Assembly: GCF_020497125.1 (NCBI RefSeq)
Contig: NC_059075.1
Span: forward strand, 44,428,003 to 44,492,002
Length of the DNA stretch: 64,000 nucleotides
Direction of reading: 5' to 3'
DNA from: Mauremys mutica
Taxonomy: Eukaryota > Chordata > Testudines > Geoemydidae
Shown here: positions 34,960 to 46,579 of the stretch, piece after piece
Layout: every line of letters starts with the position of its first letter
How positions within the stretch are numbered: position 1 is the stretch's first letter
Program-made: the position numbers and the translations under genes
Notes under the pieces: model-generated
Seen by the model: the letters and a program-made list of their open reading frames with translations, nothing else
Database searches by the model: none
What the model was told of the DNA's origin: nothing

Positions 34960-36050
34960 CTCCATCCATCTGGATATTCTTGGTAGAGGACTCCACCAAA
35001 TTCTTAGCATCATTGTGTAATAGATACAGTTTTTTAATATCAGCATAAGCTAACACCAGAGCATGTGTCAGTGCATTTACTAACATTCAACAAGCATTCT
35101 CAAAATCCAGAGCCCACCAATCTCCAAAGGCTTCTTTGACCCTGTAGTAGTTGCCATTTGGATGCAGATCCTGACCTTTTTTAATAGGGAGATGTAGAGG
35201 AATTCTCTGTTTTGGATTAGTTCATTTACGAGTTGCCAAAAAACAGAAAAATTGTCTATACCTCACCTATAATAATTGCAGAACCCCAAGAAACTCTGGA
35301 ATACTTTCAAAGTTCTGGGTCTTGGCCATGTCCTTAAGACTTCCAGCTTGTCCAAATCTGTAGCAACTCCAGCTTGAGAGATGATATGCCAAATATACTT
35401 AATTTTTTCCTGACAGAATTGGCATTTGTCTAGAGATTGTTTCAACCCTTGTTTCAGCAGCAGGCCAACACTTTCAACAAGTATTCTTTATGCTTTTCCA
35501 AAGTGTGACTGAACACTATCAAGTCATCCAGATGCACCAGGACTTCCAAAAGGTTCATGCAGCCAACCATCCACTCCATTAATCTATGAAATGTGGCTGG
35601 GACCCCAGCTATTCCCTGTTGCATTCTCAGAAATTCAGAGAATCCAAATGGACAGATGACAGCTGTCTTTTCCATATCAACTGGTCCCATGGGTATCTGA
35701 TGGTTTTCTGCTTTGGATCCGAGATGCAGATACTAACAGCTTCCTGTTAGGTAATCTAAGGCATCATCCACTCTTGGGGTGGTATATTGATCAGGGATTG
35801 TACATCTATTCAAAGAAAGATAATCTATGCACATGCATACATCCCTATTCTTTTTCCTAGCCACAACAATTGGGCAAGCATAAGGACTTCTAGAATTCCT
35901 GATGATTCCTGTGGACTTCAACTCCTGGATAAGTTTCTGCTAGCATCCTTGATCTTTCAGGGAAGCCTATAATCATTCAGCCAAATGTGATGTTTAACTC
36001 CCTTGGCACAACCCATATCCCACTCACAAGTGGAGAACACTTGTGTGATT
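34960..36050 (-). pseudogene. Ty3/gypsy pol relic (reverse transcriptase to RNase H start)
   Basis: Decayed minus-strand pol of an LTR retrotransposon. From 35921 down, SPYACPIVVARKKN and IPDQYTTPRVDDALDYLTGS are the first RT motifs of Ty3/gypsy elements. 35690-35454 carries CPFGFSEFLRMQQGI and VLVHLDDLIVFS, the catalytic block in which the usual Y of YxDD is H. 35445-35263 ends the RT with CQEKIKYIWHIIS and FQSFLGFCNYYR. Around 35080-35005 ALVLAYADIKKLYLLHND marks the start of the RNase H-like region. Stops and at least one frameshift (between 35454 and 35445) kill it. RNase H catalytic sites and integrase are missing. Upstream DNA to 37590 probably holds gag and protease remains. Confidence 0.8.
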
Positions 36051-37590
36051 TGTGCTAATTTCTGTGAAGAAAACTCTCCTTTCACACCAGAGAAATTGTA
36101 GAATTCCCAAATTCAACTTCTATGGGTCAAATAGGGGTGTGGTCTTCCTGCTGGGGTCTGTATGGGCCACTGTTTCAGCTGAGTATACCTGTGCTAACAC
36201 AATCGCCCAAAAGATAGTGATTGTGCTCAGTGTCATTAGCCATGGTTAGTTTTACTGAGACTTTTGTACAAGATGAGGTTTTGGCTACACCTCTCTTAAC
36301 CAGGGCCGGCTCCAGGCACCAGCGCAGCAAGCAGGTGCTTAGGGCAGCCAATGGAAAGGGGCGGCATGTCCGGCTCTTCAGTGGCAATTCAGCAGTGGGT
36401 CTCTCAGTCCCTCTCGACCTGCCGCTGAATTGCTGCCGAAGAATGAAGTGGTGCGGTGGAGCTGACCGAAGTGCCGCCAATTGCAGCTTTTTTCTTTTTT
36501 CTTTTTTTCGCTGCATGGGCGGCAGAAACGCTGGAGCTGGCCCTGCTCTTAACCATCATTCTGCCCAGCAGTGCACCTATATCTTGGGTTTCAACCAGGA
36601 TTAACTAACTAGTGTCCTTCTGATCCACTTGAGCAATTCTATCCACTAAATGGGTTGACATAGCAGGAATAGTAACTGGAGGTCCATATCTTAGTTTAAC
36701 TGTTCCCACTGGTCCTCTTAGTGCACACAGGTCTCACTCTCCTTCTTTAGCTTGATATGCTTCCAAACACAGTGTATGAATCTTTGCATGTACTTTGCAT
36801 GTACTTAGATCTGGCAAACTCTTTGCATAGCTGAGCCAAGGCTCAGACATGGCTGCATTTGATCCTACAATACAAGGCACCTAGTTCAGATATCCAGTGG
36901 ATGGACAGATCAAAGCAAGAGTGTCTACCTCTTTCTCAGTTCCAACTACATCCTTTGGGAATTTTAATTTCACTAGCATATACCCCAGGTATGGATACTG
37001 GTCATTTCTAACCCCCATATGCCCAACCTTACTAGGGATTTCACTGGGTATCATCTACAAATAAGATCTCTTAGACCCAGAACAGAATGGAGATGATATG
37101 CTTTATTTCTCCCAATAGGTGACCTTTCCCGTGGCCTTTATTTTAGCCACAGCCTGTACAATCTGTGCTTTGGAGGTACTCTTGCCAAAGCCTCCCATGA
37201 CTACAGCCTGTTGTGAGTCTAATTCATCCCCTTCACATCAATCTAGGACTTGTCCTCTATCTATGCTGATGAACAGAGGGGTTAATACGGAGGTTCCCCC
37301 TCTCCCCCTTCATAATCTCAGCATTGCCTCAAAGAAAGTAAGGGAATTTTTATGAGTTGCTGTACCCCTGAGGGCAGTTAATCATCAACAGGAGCTCTTA
37401 CATGGTGTCCCTCTGCTTTGGCTGCAGTGGGTTTCAATGGCCTGGAGTTTTAGCTGCTAACTGGTGGTGCCTCCATCTGACTGATTCCAGTAATAATGAA
37501 CCCTATCTTACCTCCCTATATGGCTTTGACTATCCCCGACCCGGTACTTATCTCTATGACTAGCCTGATACCTCTTATATATATTCTTCT
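36050..37590 (-). mobile_element. Probable 5' internal region of the Ty3/gypsy relic
   Basis: This lies between the RT relic and an LTR-like block on the same strand, where gag and protease would be. Pieces of minus-strand frames around 36870-36600 read through (for example 'GPVGTVKLRYGPPVTIPAM') without a motif that I can assign. The hAT element at 36301-36545 interrupts it. Assignment is from position only. Confidence 0.4.
36301..36545. mobile_element. hAT-like MITE inside the gypsy relic
   Basis: Left end CAGGGCCGGCTCCAGGCACC, right end CTGGAGCTGGCCCTG, flanked by an exact 8-bp duplication CTCTTAAC (36293-36300 and 36546-36553). It has 'ggggcggcatgtccggctct'-type GC-rich interior and a pyrimidine run near 36488-36509. 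It shares end sequence with 51975-52222. GC-rich unlike its AT-rich surroundings. No transposase. Confidence 0.9.
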
Positions 37591-38300
37591 GACACTTCCG
37601 TAATGGATGGACCAACAACCAATGTACACTTTATTTACAAGGGGAAATATAGAGGAAGCCTATAAAGGGAAAGAGAAGATTGGTTTGGAGTAGGTACATC
37701 AGTAACACCACACAATCCCCAAGCAAAGCCACACCTGGGTAGATTTCCCTGGATTCATGACTCCAGTTTATTCTGCTTTAGTGCTCTCTGTAATGTGGAA
37801 GAACCCACCTACCTTGGTGAGTCTTTGCAGGCCTGAAAGCGCTTGAGTATGGCAAGTTGATGAGGATGCTGATTCCCCCAGAGGGCAAACCGCTCTGCAG
37901 CAGCAATAGGCATTACTCACAGTGGAAAAAGCCCCCACAATAGGGTACCTCCTCAGTGTTTCCAAGCCAGTTGCTCTCTTCCAGAGTAGCTCTGCAGACC
38001 CCTTTTAGGGCAAAACAGACAACCCCTCAGACAGGGAGAGACAGTTAGGGGATCACTCGCACTCCTACAGGTGGGGAGAGACAGTCAGGGGATTGTGCAC
38101 ACTCCCTCAGGCAAAGCTGCCCTCCTCTCATTCGCACTCCAATTGGCTTAGCCTTCTATCACCAAGCCTTCTATCACAATCAGAAGGCTCCACACCCTTG
38201 GTGGAGGTGAACACACTGCTGTCTTGCCCATCTTTCATCTACCCGCAACAAGCTTGGCTCCCTTTTTCATCAAACCCATTAACCTGGGTTACAATAGTTT
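37590..38300 (-). mobile_element. Probable 5' LTR of the Ty3/gypsy relic
   Basis: On the minus strand a polyA signal (GTAAATAAAGTG) lies near 37636 and the block ends about 40 bp later, just before the internal region, as a 5' LTR should. A tandem pair of roughly 41-bp units ('ggggagagacagtcagggga') lies at 38028-38109. The outer edge and target duplication are unresolved, and no partner LTR is visible to the left. Confidence 0.45.
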
Positions 38301-38329
38301 TTGGTGTATGCCAGAATTTACATATCTTC

Positions 38330-39270
38330 TAAATCAAGTAATTCAACACTCCATGTGAAATGGGTATAGCACCTATACTCTCTAAAATATATTTATTAAA
38401 CAGCTCAAGCATAGGTCAAAATCATTATTCTCACCCAGAGAACATCTGGAATCTGCATCCTAAATTCCCTCGGTAACAGCATTCAATCATTATAATGCTC
38501 CACAGCAACTATGCATTCAGCTTCACAAATAGATAAAATGTTGTGACTGATAATGCTCTATCCCTTTTGAAAATAAATATTGAGACTTTTCTTTGCCTCA
38601 TATACAATGTTAGTGGATGATAAAGAGGTGGAAAGCTGCAAAACACTTACTTCTAATCAAAATAAACACTGGTTCATTGTCTTGTGTAGCACAAGGTGTA
38701 CTATCTTAACAGATGCAGGGTAAGTCAGTTCAAATAGTTCTTTCAGCTGATTTGCTCTTAGTGTTTCAAATGTAATACACTCAGCAGAAGAAATATATAC
38801 AAATTTAAATAAAGTGCAGAGTGCATGCAATCAGATTATGGAACTGACCCTCTAACACTGTGCAGTCATGAGAGGGGCTTTGCACAGCTTCAAGGGTCTG
38901 CTTGGGTGACTCTGATTGCAAGACTGGGGAAACAGTGCTACCTTTATGCAGTCCCACTGAATTATGGGAAGCATGCACAGTGCCTGGTAAAAAGTGTCTG
39001 CAACATTAGGAATAGCGTTCTGATGTTCACATTGTCAAAAAAATGTAAAATCAGTGTGTAAAAGGCAGACTAGTTCAAAATATTAAGATGGCAGTGAAAT
39101 GTTGAAATGCTTTTAGTGCCATGAAATATGTGTCATTTTCTTGCCTACTGTATTTTTTAATTTTGTTTCAGGAGAAAAAATACTCTTGACAGACTGCCAT
39201 ATAACTGATTTTCAGCTCTGGGTAAATGTAAAGTACAACACACAACTTGCTTGAGTCTGATCACACGTGA
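38330..39270. other. No gene recognised
   Basis: Unique-looking AT-rich DNA, with no element ends or credible frames. Confidence 0.45.
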
Positions 39271-39275
39271 TATAA

Positions 39276-39420
39276 AAGGCCTGATCCAAAATTCACTGTC
39301 ATCAATGTGAGTCTTTCCATTGATCAGGCCCTAAATTAGAAGTAATTTAGCTCCACTGACGTCAATGGAGTTACCCTGCTGCAAAACTGGTATGAGTGAA
39401 ATGAGAATCTGACCCAGGCC
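39276..39420. repeat. Two short palindromic MITE-like repeats
   Basis: First 'aggcctgatccaaaattcac' against 'ccattgatcaggccct', then a second centred on 'ccactgacgtcaatgg' and ending 'gaatctgacccaggcc'. They abut each other. Confidence 0.5.
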
Positions 39421-39529
39421 ACTGATACATGAGCACCAAAATCTTTGTTATAAGGGGTAACCGTGGTAAGCATTATTTCATTTTACATGGATTTTCATAA
39501 AATACCGGTCTTGATTCAGAAATTACCAG

Positions 39530-39600
39530 CTGATATTTTATAGCTTGTATTATGCAGGAGGTCAAATTAGATGATCATAATGGTCCTTAAAATCTATAAG
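39530..39600 (+). repeat. CR1 3' end fragment
   Basis: 'ttatgcaggaggtcaaatta' then 'gatgatcataatggtcctta' matches the CR1 3' UTR seen reversed at 18915-19335. Confidence 0.5.
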
Positions 39601-39639
39601 GGCTCAGATCCTTAAATGGTATTAAATGGTCACCCCTCG

Positions 39640-40740
39640 TGACCCTAAGAACCCCTCAATACCCACTGGCAGCCTGCTCACCATGCTGTAACTCATATCT
39701 GGAATGACACACTCACTACCCCCAACACTGTTGTCATAATATGTATCTAAAAGATGTCTTGTAAGATATCATATGTAAACTGGTGAGATGCTTTCCCAAA
39801 AATCATTACATGAAGCACATACAGTTTGTGTATAAAGAGTTGTGTGTGTGCTGGAATATATTCTTAAAATGTGTTTGGGAGGCAGTGCATACATCTAGCC
39901 TGCCCTAGACAAAGGAATGTGTATTTACCCATGTGACTCGTTTTCTTACAGGCAAAGAACAATGAAAGTACACTTACATGAAAGGTAAACAAAGCCATCA
40001 AGCTACAAGCAGTAGAGGAGAGAGTTTAGTGAGTATGCTGGGGGACATAGTCTGCACCTCAGGAAGTCTTCCTGGTTCTTGAGGCAGAGACAATGGACTT
40101 TGGGAAATGTAAGGGGAGCAAAAAGCCATTTGAGTTATCCATCACTTAAGGAACAAAAAGGACCAGAGCTCTTGGAATCGGTGAAAGGTGGTTCCTTCAG
40201 CCATGTGGCTTGAATTCTCTGGCAACTGACTATAAGTGAGAAATTGTCTAAAACAAAAATTGTAACTTGCTAAAATTAAGTTTTAGTCACTAGAAAGTGT
40301 GTTTTGTTTGTAACAATACTTGTCTCTTTCCCCCTTGCTTAGTATCACTTTATTCTCTGTTCTTTATTAATAAACTTATTCTTAGTTTTACTATAAACCA
40401 TCTTAGTACTGTTATATTGAATAAATGTGAGTGCTCAGCTCAGCTAACAGAATGGTGTGTGTTCTGTCATTTTGGAGGCAGTGAACTTAATTTCTCTGAG
40501 TGTCCAGTACGAGGGACTGGACACTGCAAAGAGACCTCTCAGGGGGAACTCAGGAACTGGGGTCCCTGCATTATACCTGCAAGGCAAGGTTTAGACTGGC
40601 AGAGTCTCAAGGAGTTTGCTGGTGAAACAGACAGAGTGGTGTCGCAAAGAACTGACATGAGTCTAGTCTCCAGCAAAGGTCTCACTTGCTGAGGCAGAGG
40701 GGTAACACGGCGACTTACAGTTCTGGGTGTCCTGAACAAA
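39640..40740 (+). mobile_element. LTR-like block, bounds uncertain
   Basis: The segment around 40369 (TTATTAATAAACTTATTC) and 40418 (TTGAATAAATGTG) carries two polyA signals in a sequence that I recall as a dispersed turtle LTR, followed by 'gctcagctcagctaacagaa'. Edges were searched for but no TG...CA with matching flanks was found. The open frame 40297-40692 shows no known domain. Confidence 0.4.
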
Positions 40741-40759
40741 ACGTCTTACCCCTACTGTG

Positions 40760-41570
40760 AAGTGTGAGGTAGGGGTCAGTTCTCATGGATTCACATCCTC
40801 TGAGTATGAATAAAGAAAACCAGAAGACAACATTCAACTTAAATCATCACGTTTTTCCTGATTTGGGAGTCAAAAGCAAAATAAAATCACTAAGTTTCAT
40901 GTGCTCTTCCTCTGAAACCTGAACTTGATCCAGGGTTGCTCAAAACATGGCCCAGGCTTGTTCAAAACTCAGCTCAGGTTTATCAGATATTTTATAATCC
41001 TCAGCAAATCTGACCCGAGTTTCAGGTTTGCAAATGAATCCCCAAGCTAGGCAAATTCTGCCTGGTTTTAGATTGCATTACAGAAGTTTTTTAAAGCTGT
41101 ATTTCTATCCTATTTTAAATTACAGTTTAAAAAAAGAAATGTGTTTGGTTACACATAAAACAGCACTTGCTCTACCAGTCATTGGTACTCTCCATAATCA
41201 TTTGAGAAAATGTAATTCTTATTCGTATAGTCAACTGACCCTTAAATGTTAGCTACAATAGTGTCATTACAGAAAATGTGGATATTAAAAAAGGGTGGAA
41301 GGGATTTTATGAGAGATAAGTGTTTCTAAAAATGCACCTTTACTTTAGTTTGAAAAGATTGTTTGGCATTATCTTGCCTAAAGTTGTCCATGCTACAGTA
41401 CTATTGATATTTACTCTGGAAACAGTAATCCCATAATAATTATTAACTAAATCCAGTATAAACTGAACAGGCTACTATAATTTTGCATCAGAGTAGTAAA
41501 CATTAACTACAAGGACACAACATAATACACTTTTAAAATTAAATATTTTACCTTAAAATACATAATTCCT
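40760..41570. other. No gene recognised
   Basis: AT-rich sequence; nothing assigned. Confidence 0.45.
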
Positions 41571-41574
41571 GTTG

Positions 41575-41665
41575 AGGAAAAATGGTCTAGTCATTAGGGC
41601 ACTGTATTGGGATTCAGGAGATTTGGGACTAATTCTTGCTACAACATATACCATCCATGACTGTT
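41575..41665 (+). repeat. MIR-like 5' fragment
   Basis: 'ggtctagtcattagggcact' then 'ggattcaggagatttgggac' matches the tRNA-like head of MIR. Confidence 0.35.
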
Positions 41666-41889
41666 AACAGTTTTCACCAGCAGCATTCCATTTTTGCACA
41701 GCTCTGTTTGGATCTTATTTATTCTCATTCTGCTTCCAAACCACAGATGGCTCTGAGCCGTAATGTTCAAATCTTGACCTGGACTTTGAAAGCAAGTTCA
41801 AATCTGGGGTTTAAAATTGTGCCCATCTGTAGGGGGGTGGCTCTTAAATAAGCAACCAGATTATATTAGAAAAATGTGGTAGTTTCCTT

Positions 41890-41971
41890 GGCCTAGCTCC
41901 TCACAAGTATTTAAGCACCTAACTCCCACTGACTTAAATGCCTAAATACCATTTAAGGATCTGAGCCCTTA
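41890..41971. repeat. Short palindromic MITE
   Basis: Left 'agctcctcacaagtatttaa' and right 'aaataccatttaaggatctg' are inverted around 'cctaactcccactgac'. The end sequence resembles the ends of the fold-back elements at 3437 and 16255 ('gatc...aggcacctaa'). Confidence 0.55.
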
Positions 41972-42446
41972 TTTCCTTTACACACAGAGCTCATTATGGT
42001 ACCAATATAAAGCTATAAACAAGTCCTACCTTTTAGCTAACTGAACAAACCTAATGAAATGCTTACCTACTAATTGAAAAGTATTCTTGGGTGCTTATCC
42101 AAGAAAATGAAAAGACTAGACAGCGAACTAAAAAAATCTCAGGCAATGCTTTCTCTCTAAAGTTCATTCTCACTCAAAGTGCAATTACTGACCACTTTCG
42201 CACAGTCAGCAGTGTATCCTGTAAGTTTCAAAATGTAACACATTATAAACAGGAACCTGCCAGACAATCATGTCTCTTTAGTCATAATAGGGATAAAAGA
42301 GAGGTATGCACAGCATCTCTTGTAGAAACCTCCCAGTTATTCAAACTGCTTAAATGGCTCAGAATAGTTTCTTGTATATATTCAATAATATCTGCAGTAG
42401 CAATATCAGTTCTAAATATGCCTTTTCAATCAATCTTTTACACACC

Positions 42447-42533
42447 GTGGGCCAAATCTTGGTCTCATTTACACCAGGTTAACGCCACTGAAGTTATGGG
42501 GTTATTTAAATGAGAGCAGGATTTGGCTGTGTA
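42447..42533. repeat. Short palindromic MITE-like repeat
   Basis: 'gggccaaatcttggtctcat' is inverse to 'aaatgagagcaggatttggc'. A 140-codon open frame (42091-42513) ends within it, which argues against that frame being a gene. Confidence 0.6.
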
Positions 42534-42616
42534 ATTGCTAATTATCAATTTAACTATTACTAGTTAACTACTTATGCTAAACAATCTGAGCCACCTTGAT
42601 TTATCTGTGACACTGG

Positions 42617-42730
42617 TAGTACCTCTCCCAGACTTGAAAAAGAACTCTGTGTGGCTTGAAAGCTTGTCTCTCTCACCAACAGAAGATGGTCCAATAAAAG
42701 ATATTACCTCACCTACCTTGTCTCTCTAAT
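42617..42730 (+). repeat. Dispersed reptile retroelement 3' fragment (family A)
   Basis: 'gaaagcttgtctctctcacc' then 'aacagaagatggtccaataa' and 'aagatattacctcacctacc' is the reverse complement of 6723-6843. Together they define a family within this window. Confidence 0.7.
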
Positions 42731-42892
42731 TGGCAATCTAAGTAAGAAGGCATCGTTTTCAGAGGTGCTTCACAAAGCCCATATGCTGCTACCTTTTTCA
42801 AAAGAATTTAACTACCAAGAGATGTATTTTTAGGATCCTGAGTGGTTGTTCTGAGCACAACTCCAGTTATGGCTAAATTAATTGCCAAGGGC

Positions 42893-42942
42893 CAAAATAA
42901 ATAAATAAATAAAAAACAAAACAAAACAAAACAAAAAAAAAC
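42893..42942 (+). repeat. A-rich microsatellite
   Basis: (AAAT)n followed by (CAAAA)n and A9. It could be the remnant tail of a retroposon, but no body is recognisable upstream. Confidence 0.8.
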
Positions 42943-44118
42943 AGAATTCAAACTATACTACATGTATATTTTTCCCTTTAAGGCAGAAGTTATACTTATG
43001 TACACATTCCATATCTAGAAAACTGCACAAGGTGAAAAACAGTTTCAGTAGATTGCTGGCTTGATTATGGATTTTACATTTGTAATGATCCGTGGAGAGC
43101 TTTAAAAACCTTCCCAGAAGTGTTTTTTTATTTTAATGCAGAGTTTTCTTTTGGTGCAGTTTCATACTTTGAACTAATTTATTTAAGCCCTGGTATACTA
43201 GCTAGCTAGAAATGGAAATAAATTGCATTGCCCTACTTATAGCTCTACGTTTTTCAGAGTTCTGAAGTGCTGTTTTCAAGCTGTGTCTATACAACTCATA
43301 TTTGCCCTGTTTCTTTCACAGTTAAGAATGCTCAGTGTTTGGCTGCTTGCTTAAAACACTGTACTTTAAGTTATCAGGTAGTAGAATGTCACAAACCATG
43401 AGATGTCACCATGAATTGTAATTAAACATGATCAGACTGTGGAAACAATTTAGTAAACAAATCCAGGAAAGGTAGGAGAAAAGATGAAGCCTGAAATGTT
43501 GTTCATATGCTCAAATACCACAGTTTGCCTAATATGAGTTTATTCCAATCTTATGTCAACAACATTATACAGGTAATACTGCAGCGCTTTGTCTGTTAGA
43601 TCCCTGACACATTTTAAATATCAGAAGTACATATTTTTTTACAACTCTAAAATGACTGAAGTTATTGCTAACTCATAGCCCCACAATTTAGAAGCTATGC
43701 TCTAACAGCCCTCTCCTATAAATGTTCAGTAGTTCTGTGGTCTTTGGAAGCCTAGGTGAGGCATTGCTAATATTATTAAGCATCATAAACAAACATAATT
43801 TGTGGTAATTATTTTGTAATTTAGAGTACTTTATTGCAGTCACAGATTTTAGCAGTCTCTTAACATTGCATATTATAGCAGATTGCACATTATAATTAGA
43901 AGAACAAGATGCCTTTTCAACTGTAGTGGGTAATTTTAATATTACTCTGAATGTTTTCTTTTATGTTATGCATTAGTAGCCATATTACCCTCTCCGTCAG
44001 TTCTTGATGGAAACCGGAGCCGTATGTGGATCTAGGGCTGTAAGGAAATTAAAATTCAAGACAGGTCAGAATCAAAATCTCTGGCACCCACACTCACCTA
44101 CTTATGTGAATACTGTTA

Positions 44119-44383
44119 GGGCTGGTCTCTGCTAGAAAGTTATATTGTCATTACTACATCTCTCAGGGCTATGAAAAATCCACCCCCCTGAGAAATGTCG
44201 CTATGCTGACCTAATCCCTGGTGTAGACAGTGCTAGGTTGACAGAAGAATTCTTCCATTGACCTAGCCAACACCTCTCAGGGAGGTGGATTAACTACAGC
44301 AATGGGAGAAGGGAGAGCCATTCCCGCCCCTGTAGTGAGCGCTGCAGCTGTGCCACTGTAGCAGTTTAAGTATAGACTCAGCC
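44119..44383. mobile_element. PIF/Harbinger-type MITE
   Basis: Left end GGGCTGGTCTCTGCTAGAAAG and right end AAGTATAGACTCAGCC are inverted and flanked by TTA at 44116-44118 and 44384-44386. Interior carries 'ctctcagggaggtggattaa' and 'gtgtagacagtgctaggttg'. The ends resemble those of 14741-16128. 265 bp, non-coding. Confidence 0.75.
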
Positions 44384-44925
44384 TTAGCTATGCTGAATAC
44401 CTGTGCTTTGAAGTCTTTCCTACATGTGGGTATCCGAGGCAAATGCTGTTCTGACAAATTTTTGATCAAAGTAGCTCAGAAGCAGTTTTTAGTGATGTGA
44501 AATCACTTTAGAGTATTGCTCTGAGCCTAGGACTTGGAGTAATGTATAAAATAAGAACACCAATTGTCAGTGCTAGGAAGTGCTTGAGGTAGTCAAATAT
44601 TCACCATTTTTGTGACTTCAAAATACCTCGGTGCTTGGAAGTATTGCCAGTGCTAAGTGACAGAGGTGTGATAAGAATTACGTCTTTTTAAATCAAGAAG
44701 TCACACCAGGAACCAATTTCGTGCATGTATTTTATAAGCTTTACATTCTGCTTTATTGGGATACCTCTGAGACTCCTTGCTGGATAGTTGGGACAGCTGG
44801 AGTCTGATCTGGTAGCTGGCTAGCTCTCAGTCAGTGATAATTATAAGAGAAAAGCTCAAGCACTGAAATCAATGTTGCATCATATTCTGTTATGCAGTTG
44901 CCAAGATTTTTGACATCTAAACATT

Positions 44926-45250
44926 TCAGGTACCACTAGCCTCATGGGGGCTTGGGGCACCATATGTTGGTACATTGTTGCTGCTGCAGCTCTGGGATAG
45001 TTCAGCACATATCTCCACAAAGGCTGCCTTTCCCATCTTGAAATTTGCCACTGCTGGCCATCCCACTAATCCCTGCTGGTTTCCTGAGCCCAGAAATGGT
45101 GCTGTATGATGCAAAGCTGCTTCAGGAGCCAGTCCTGTTCTATCAGCTTCTCAGGGTCCTCCTCTTCTTCCTTATCCTTGTCCTGCTTCCTCAAAGACTG
45201 AAGCTCCTGCTGCTGGAGAAGGAGCTGCTGCTACATCATCCACTTGGCAG
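44926..45250 (-). pseudogene. PIF/Harbinger transposase (HARBI1-like) N-terminal relic
   Basis: Minus-strand pieces resemble the N-terminal part of Harbinger DDE nucleases. From about 45230 down there is a Q/L-rich, charged stretch (LLLQQQELQSLRKQDKDKEE, then EDPEKLIEQDW). Around 45080 HHFWAQETSRD with a stop is followed in another frame by VANFKMGKAAFVEICAELS at 45040-44985. The latter fits the conserved 'NFRM.K.TFMELCDLLSP' region before the catalytic core. In active elements the protein cuts and joins the element ends in the nucleus. Here only about 100 codons with a stop and a frame change remain and the DDE residues are absent. No element ends were found around it. Confidence 0.45.
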
Positions 45251-45282
45251 TGTAGCAGCCAGAGCCAAATTCATCTAGCTTT

Positions 45283-45420
45283 TTTCATTTTTCTTGCTTT
45301 CCTCTGGAATCTCCAATTTGTCCACATCTTTCCTAAAGTGTGGTACCCAGAATTGGACACAGTACTCCAGCTGAGGCCTCACCAGTGCTAAGTAGAGCAG
45401 GACATTTACCTCCTATGTCT
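45283..45420 (-). mobile_element. CR1 LINE ORF2 fragment
   Basis: On the minus strand 'ggagtactgtgtccaattct', 'gggtaccacactttaggaaa' and 'gatgtggacaaattggagat' match the C-terminal CR1 ORF2 region that is also visible at 50140-50200. Confidence 0.7.
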
Positions 45421-46149
45421 TACATACAACAGACACCAGGTGCTTAATAGGGCAGTGTCCATGCAGCAGGAGCCAGTCCTGATTGATCTAGATAGGAAAT
45501 GGTTAACTAAGAAACATCTGTGCAGCAAGAGCCAGATGTGCTTGGGTTAATAGATCACTAGTGCAGCTGTGCTGGCCAAGCCAGGATTAATATTAATGCA
45601 TCCATACTGCAGGATCATCGAGTTTAACTGGCCAGTAGAGTGGCCCAGAAATGTATGTTTTCCTAGGGCCCAGTGATGAGTTAATCTGGCCCTAACTGCT
45701 CTAATAAATCTCCAATCACAAAGATTAACCCTGGGTGGAGTAGAAATCTTCATTGTTAATAGAACAAAGGACCCACAGTGAATCAAAACAAAGAAAGAGA
45801 AGGTTTTAAAATCCACTGTTCAAAATACACAGAGACCGGGAAATAAAAGCTCCTTGCCAGAGTATCTGTATACAAGTCACTAGGGTCAAGGTTAGTTATG
45901 CAACATATTTGGCAACTGTCTTTCAGAATGTTTGCGAACTGTATTAATCTTTTTTTATATCTCTTAGTATATTTATTCTCTACCACTTTACTGCATATAA
46001 TTATTGCTGAGAACTCATATTTACAATAAACTGCTGTTGAAATTACTGACAACAAATTATAGGTCTATTGTTCCAGTTACAACAGTGAACTCCAGTTTCA
46101 AATTGACATCTGCATAAAGCATTTCTTAGTTTGAAACACTTCAAATTCA

Positions 46150-46572
46150 AGAGAGCTTCCAGGTCTAAAAAACATGCCCTATGAAGAAAGTTTGAAAAAA
46201 TGAGGTTTGCTTAATCTGGAGAAGAGAAGACTTGGGGTGGGGGGCATGACATGATAACAGTTTTCAAGTACATAAAAGTTGTTACAAGGAGGAAGGTGAA
46301 AAAATTCTCTCGTTAACCTCTGAGGATAGGACAAGAAGCAATGGGCTTAAACTGCAGCAAGGGAGGTTCAGGTAGGACATTAGGAAAAACCTCCTAAGGG
46401 TTAGGGTAGTTAAGCATTGGAACAAATTGCCTAGGAAGGTTGAGGAATCTCCAGCACCGGAGGTTTTTAAGAACAAATTAGACAAACACTTGTCAGAATG
46501 GTCTAGTTATTTCCTAGTCCTAGATGACTTATTGAGGTCCCTTCCAGTCCTACACTTCTATGATTCTATTTT
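46150..46572 (+). mobile_element. CR1 LINE 3' part
   Basis: Runs from the end of ORF2 ('ttaatctggagaagagaaga', 'acaagaagcaatgggcttaa') through 'ggaatctccagcaccggagg' to the terminal 'cttctatgattctatt'. About 420 bp, 5'-truncated and dead. It supplies the CR1 sequence that is missing on either side of the hAT at 5074-5953. Confidence 0.85.
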
Positions 46573-46579
46573 CAGGATC

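Noticed and set aside
42091..42513. 140-codon open frame
   Set aside because: It shows no domain and ends inside a palindromic repeat.
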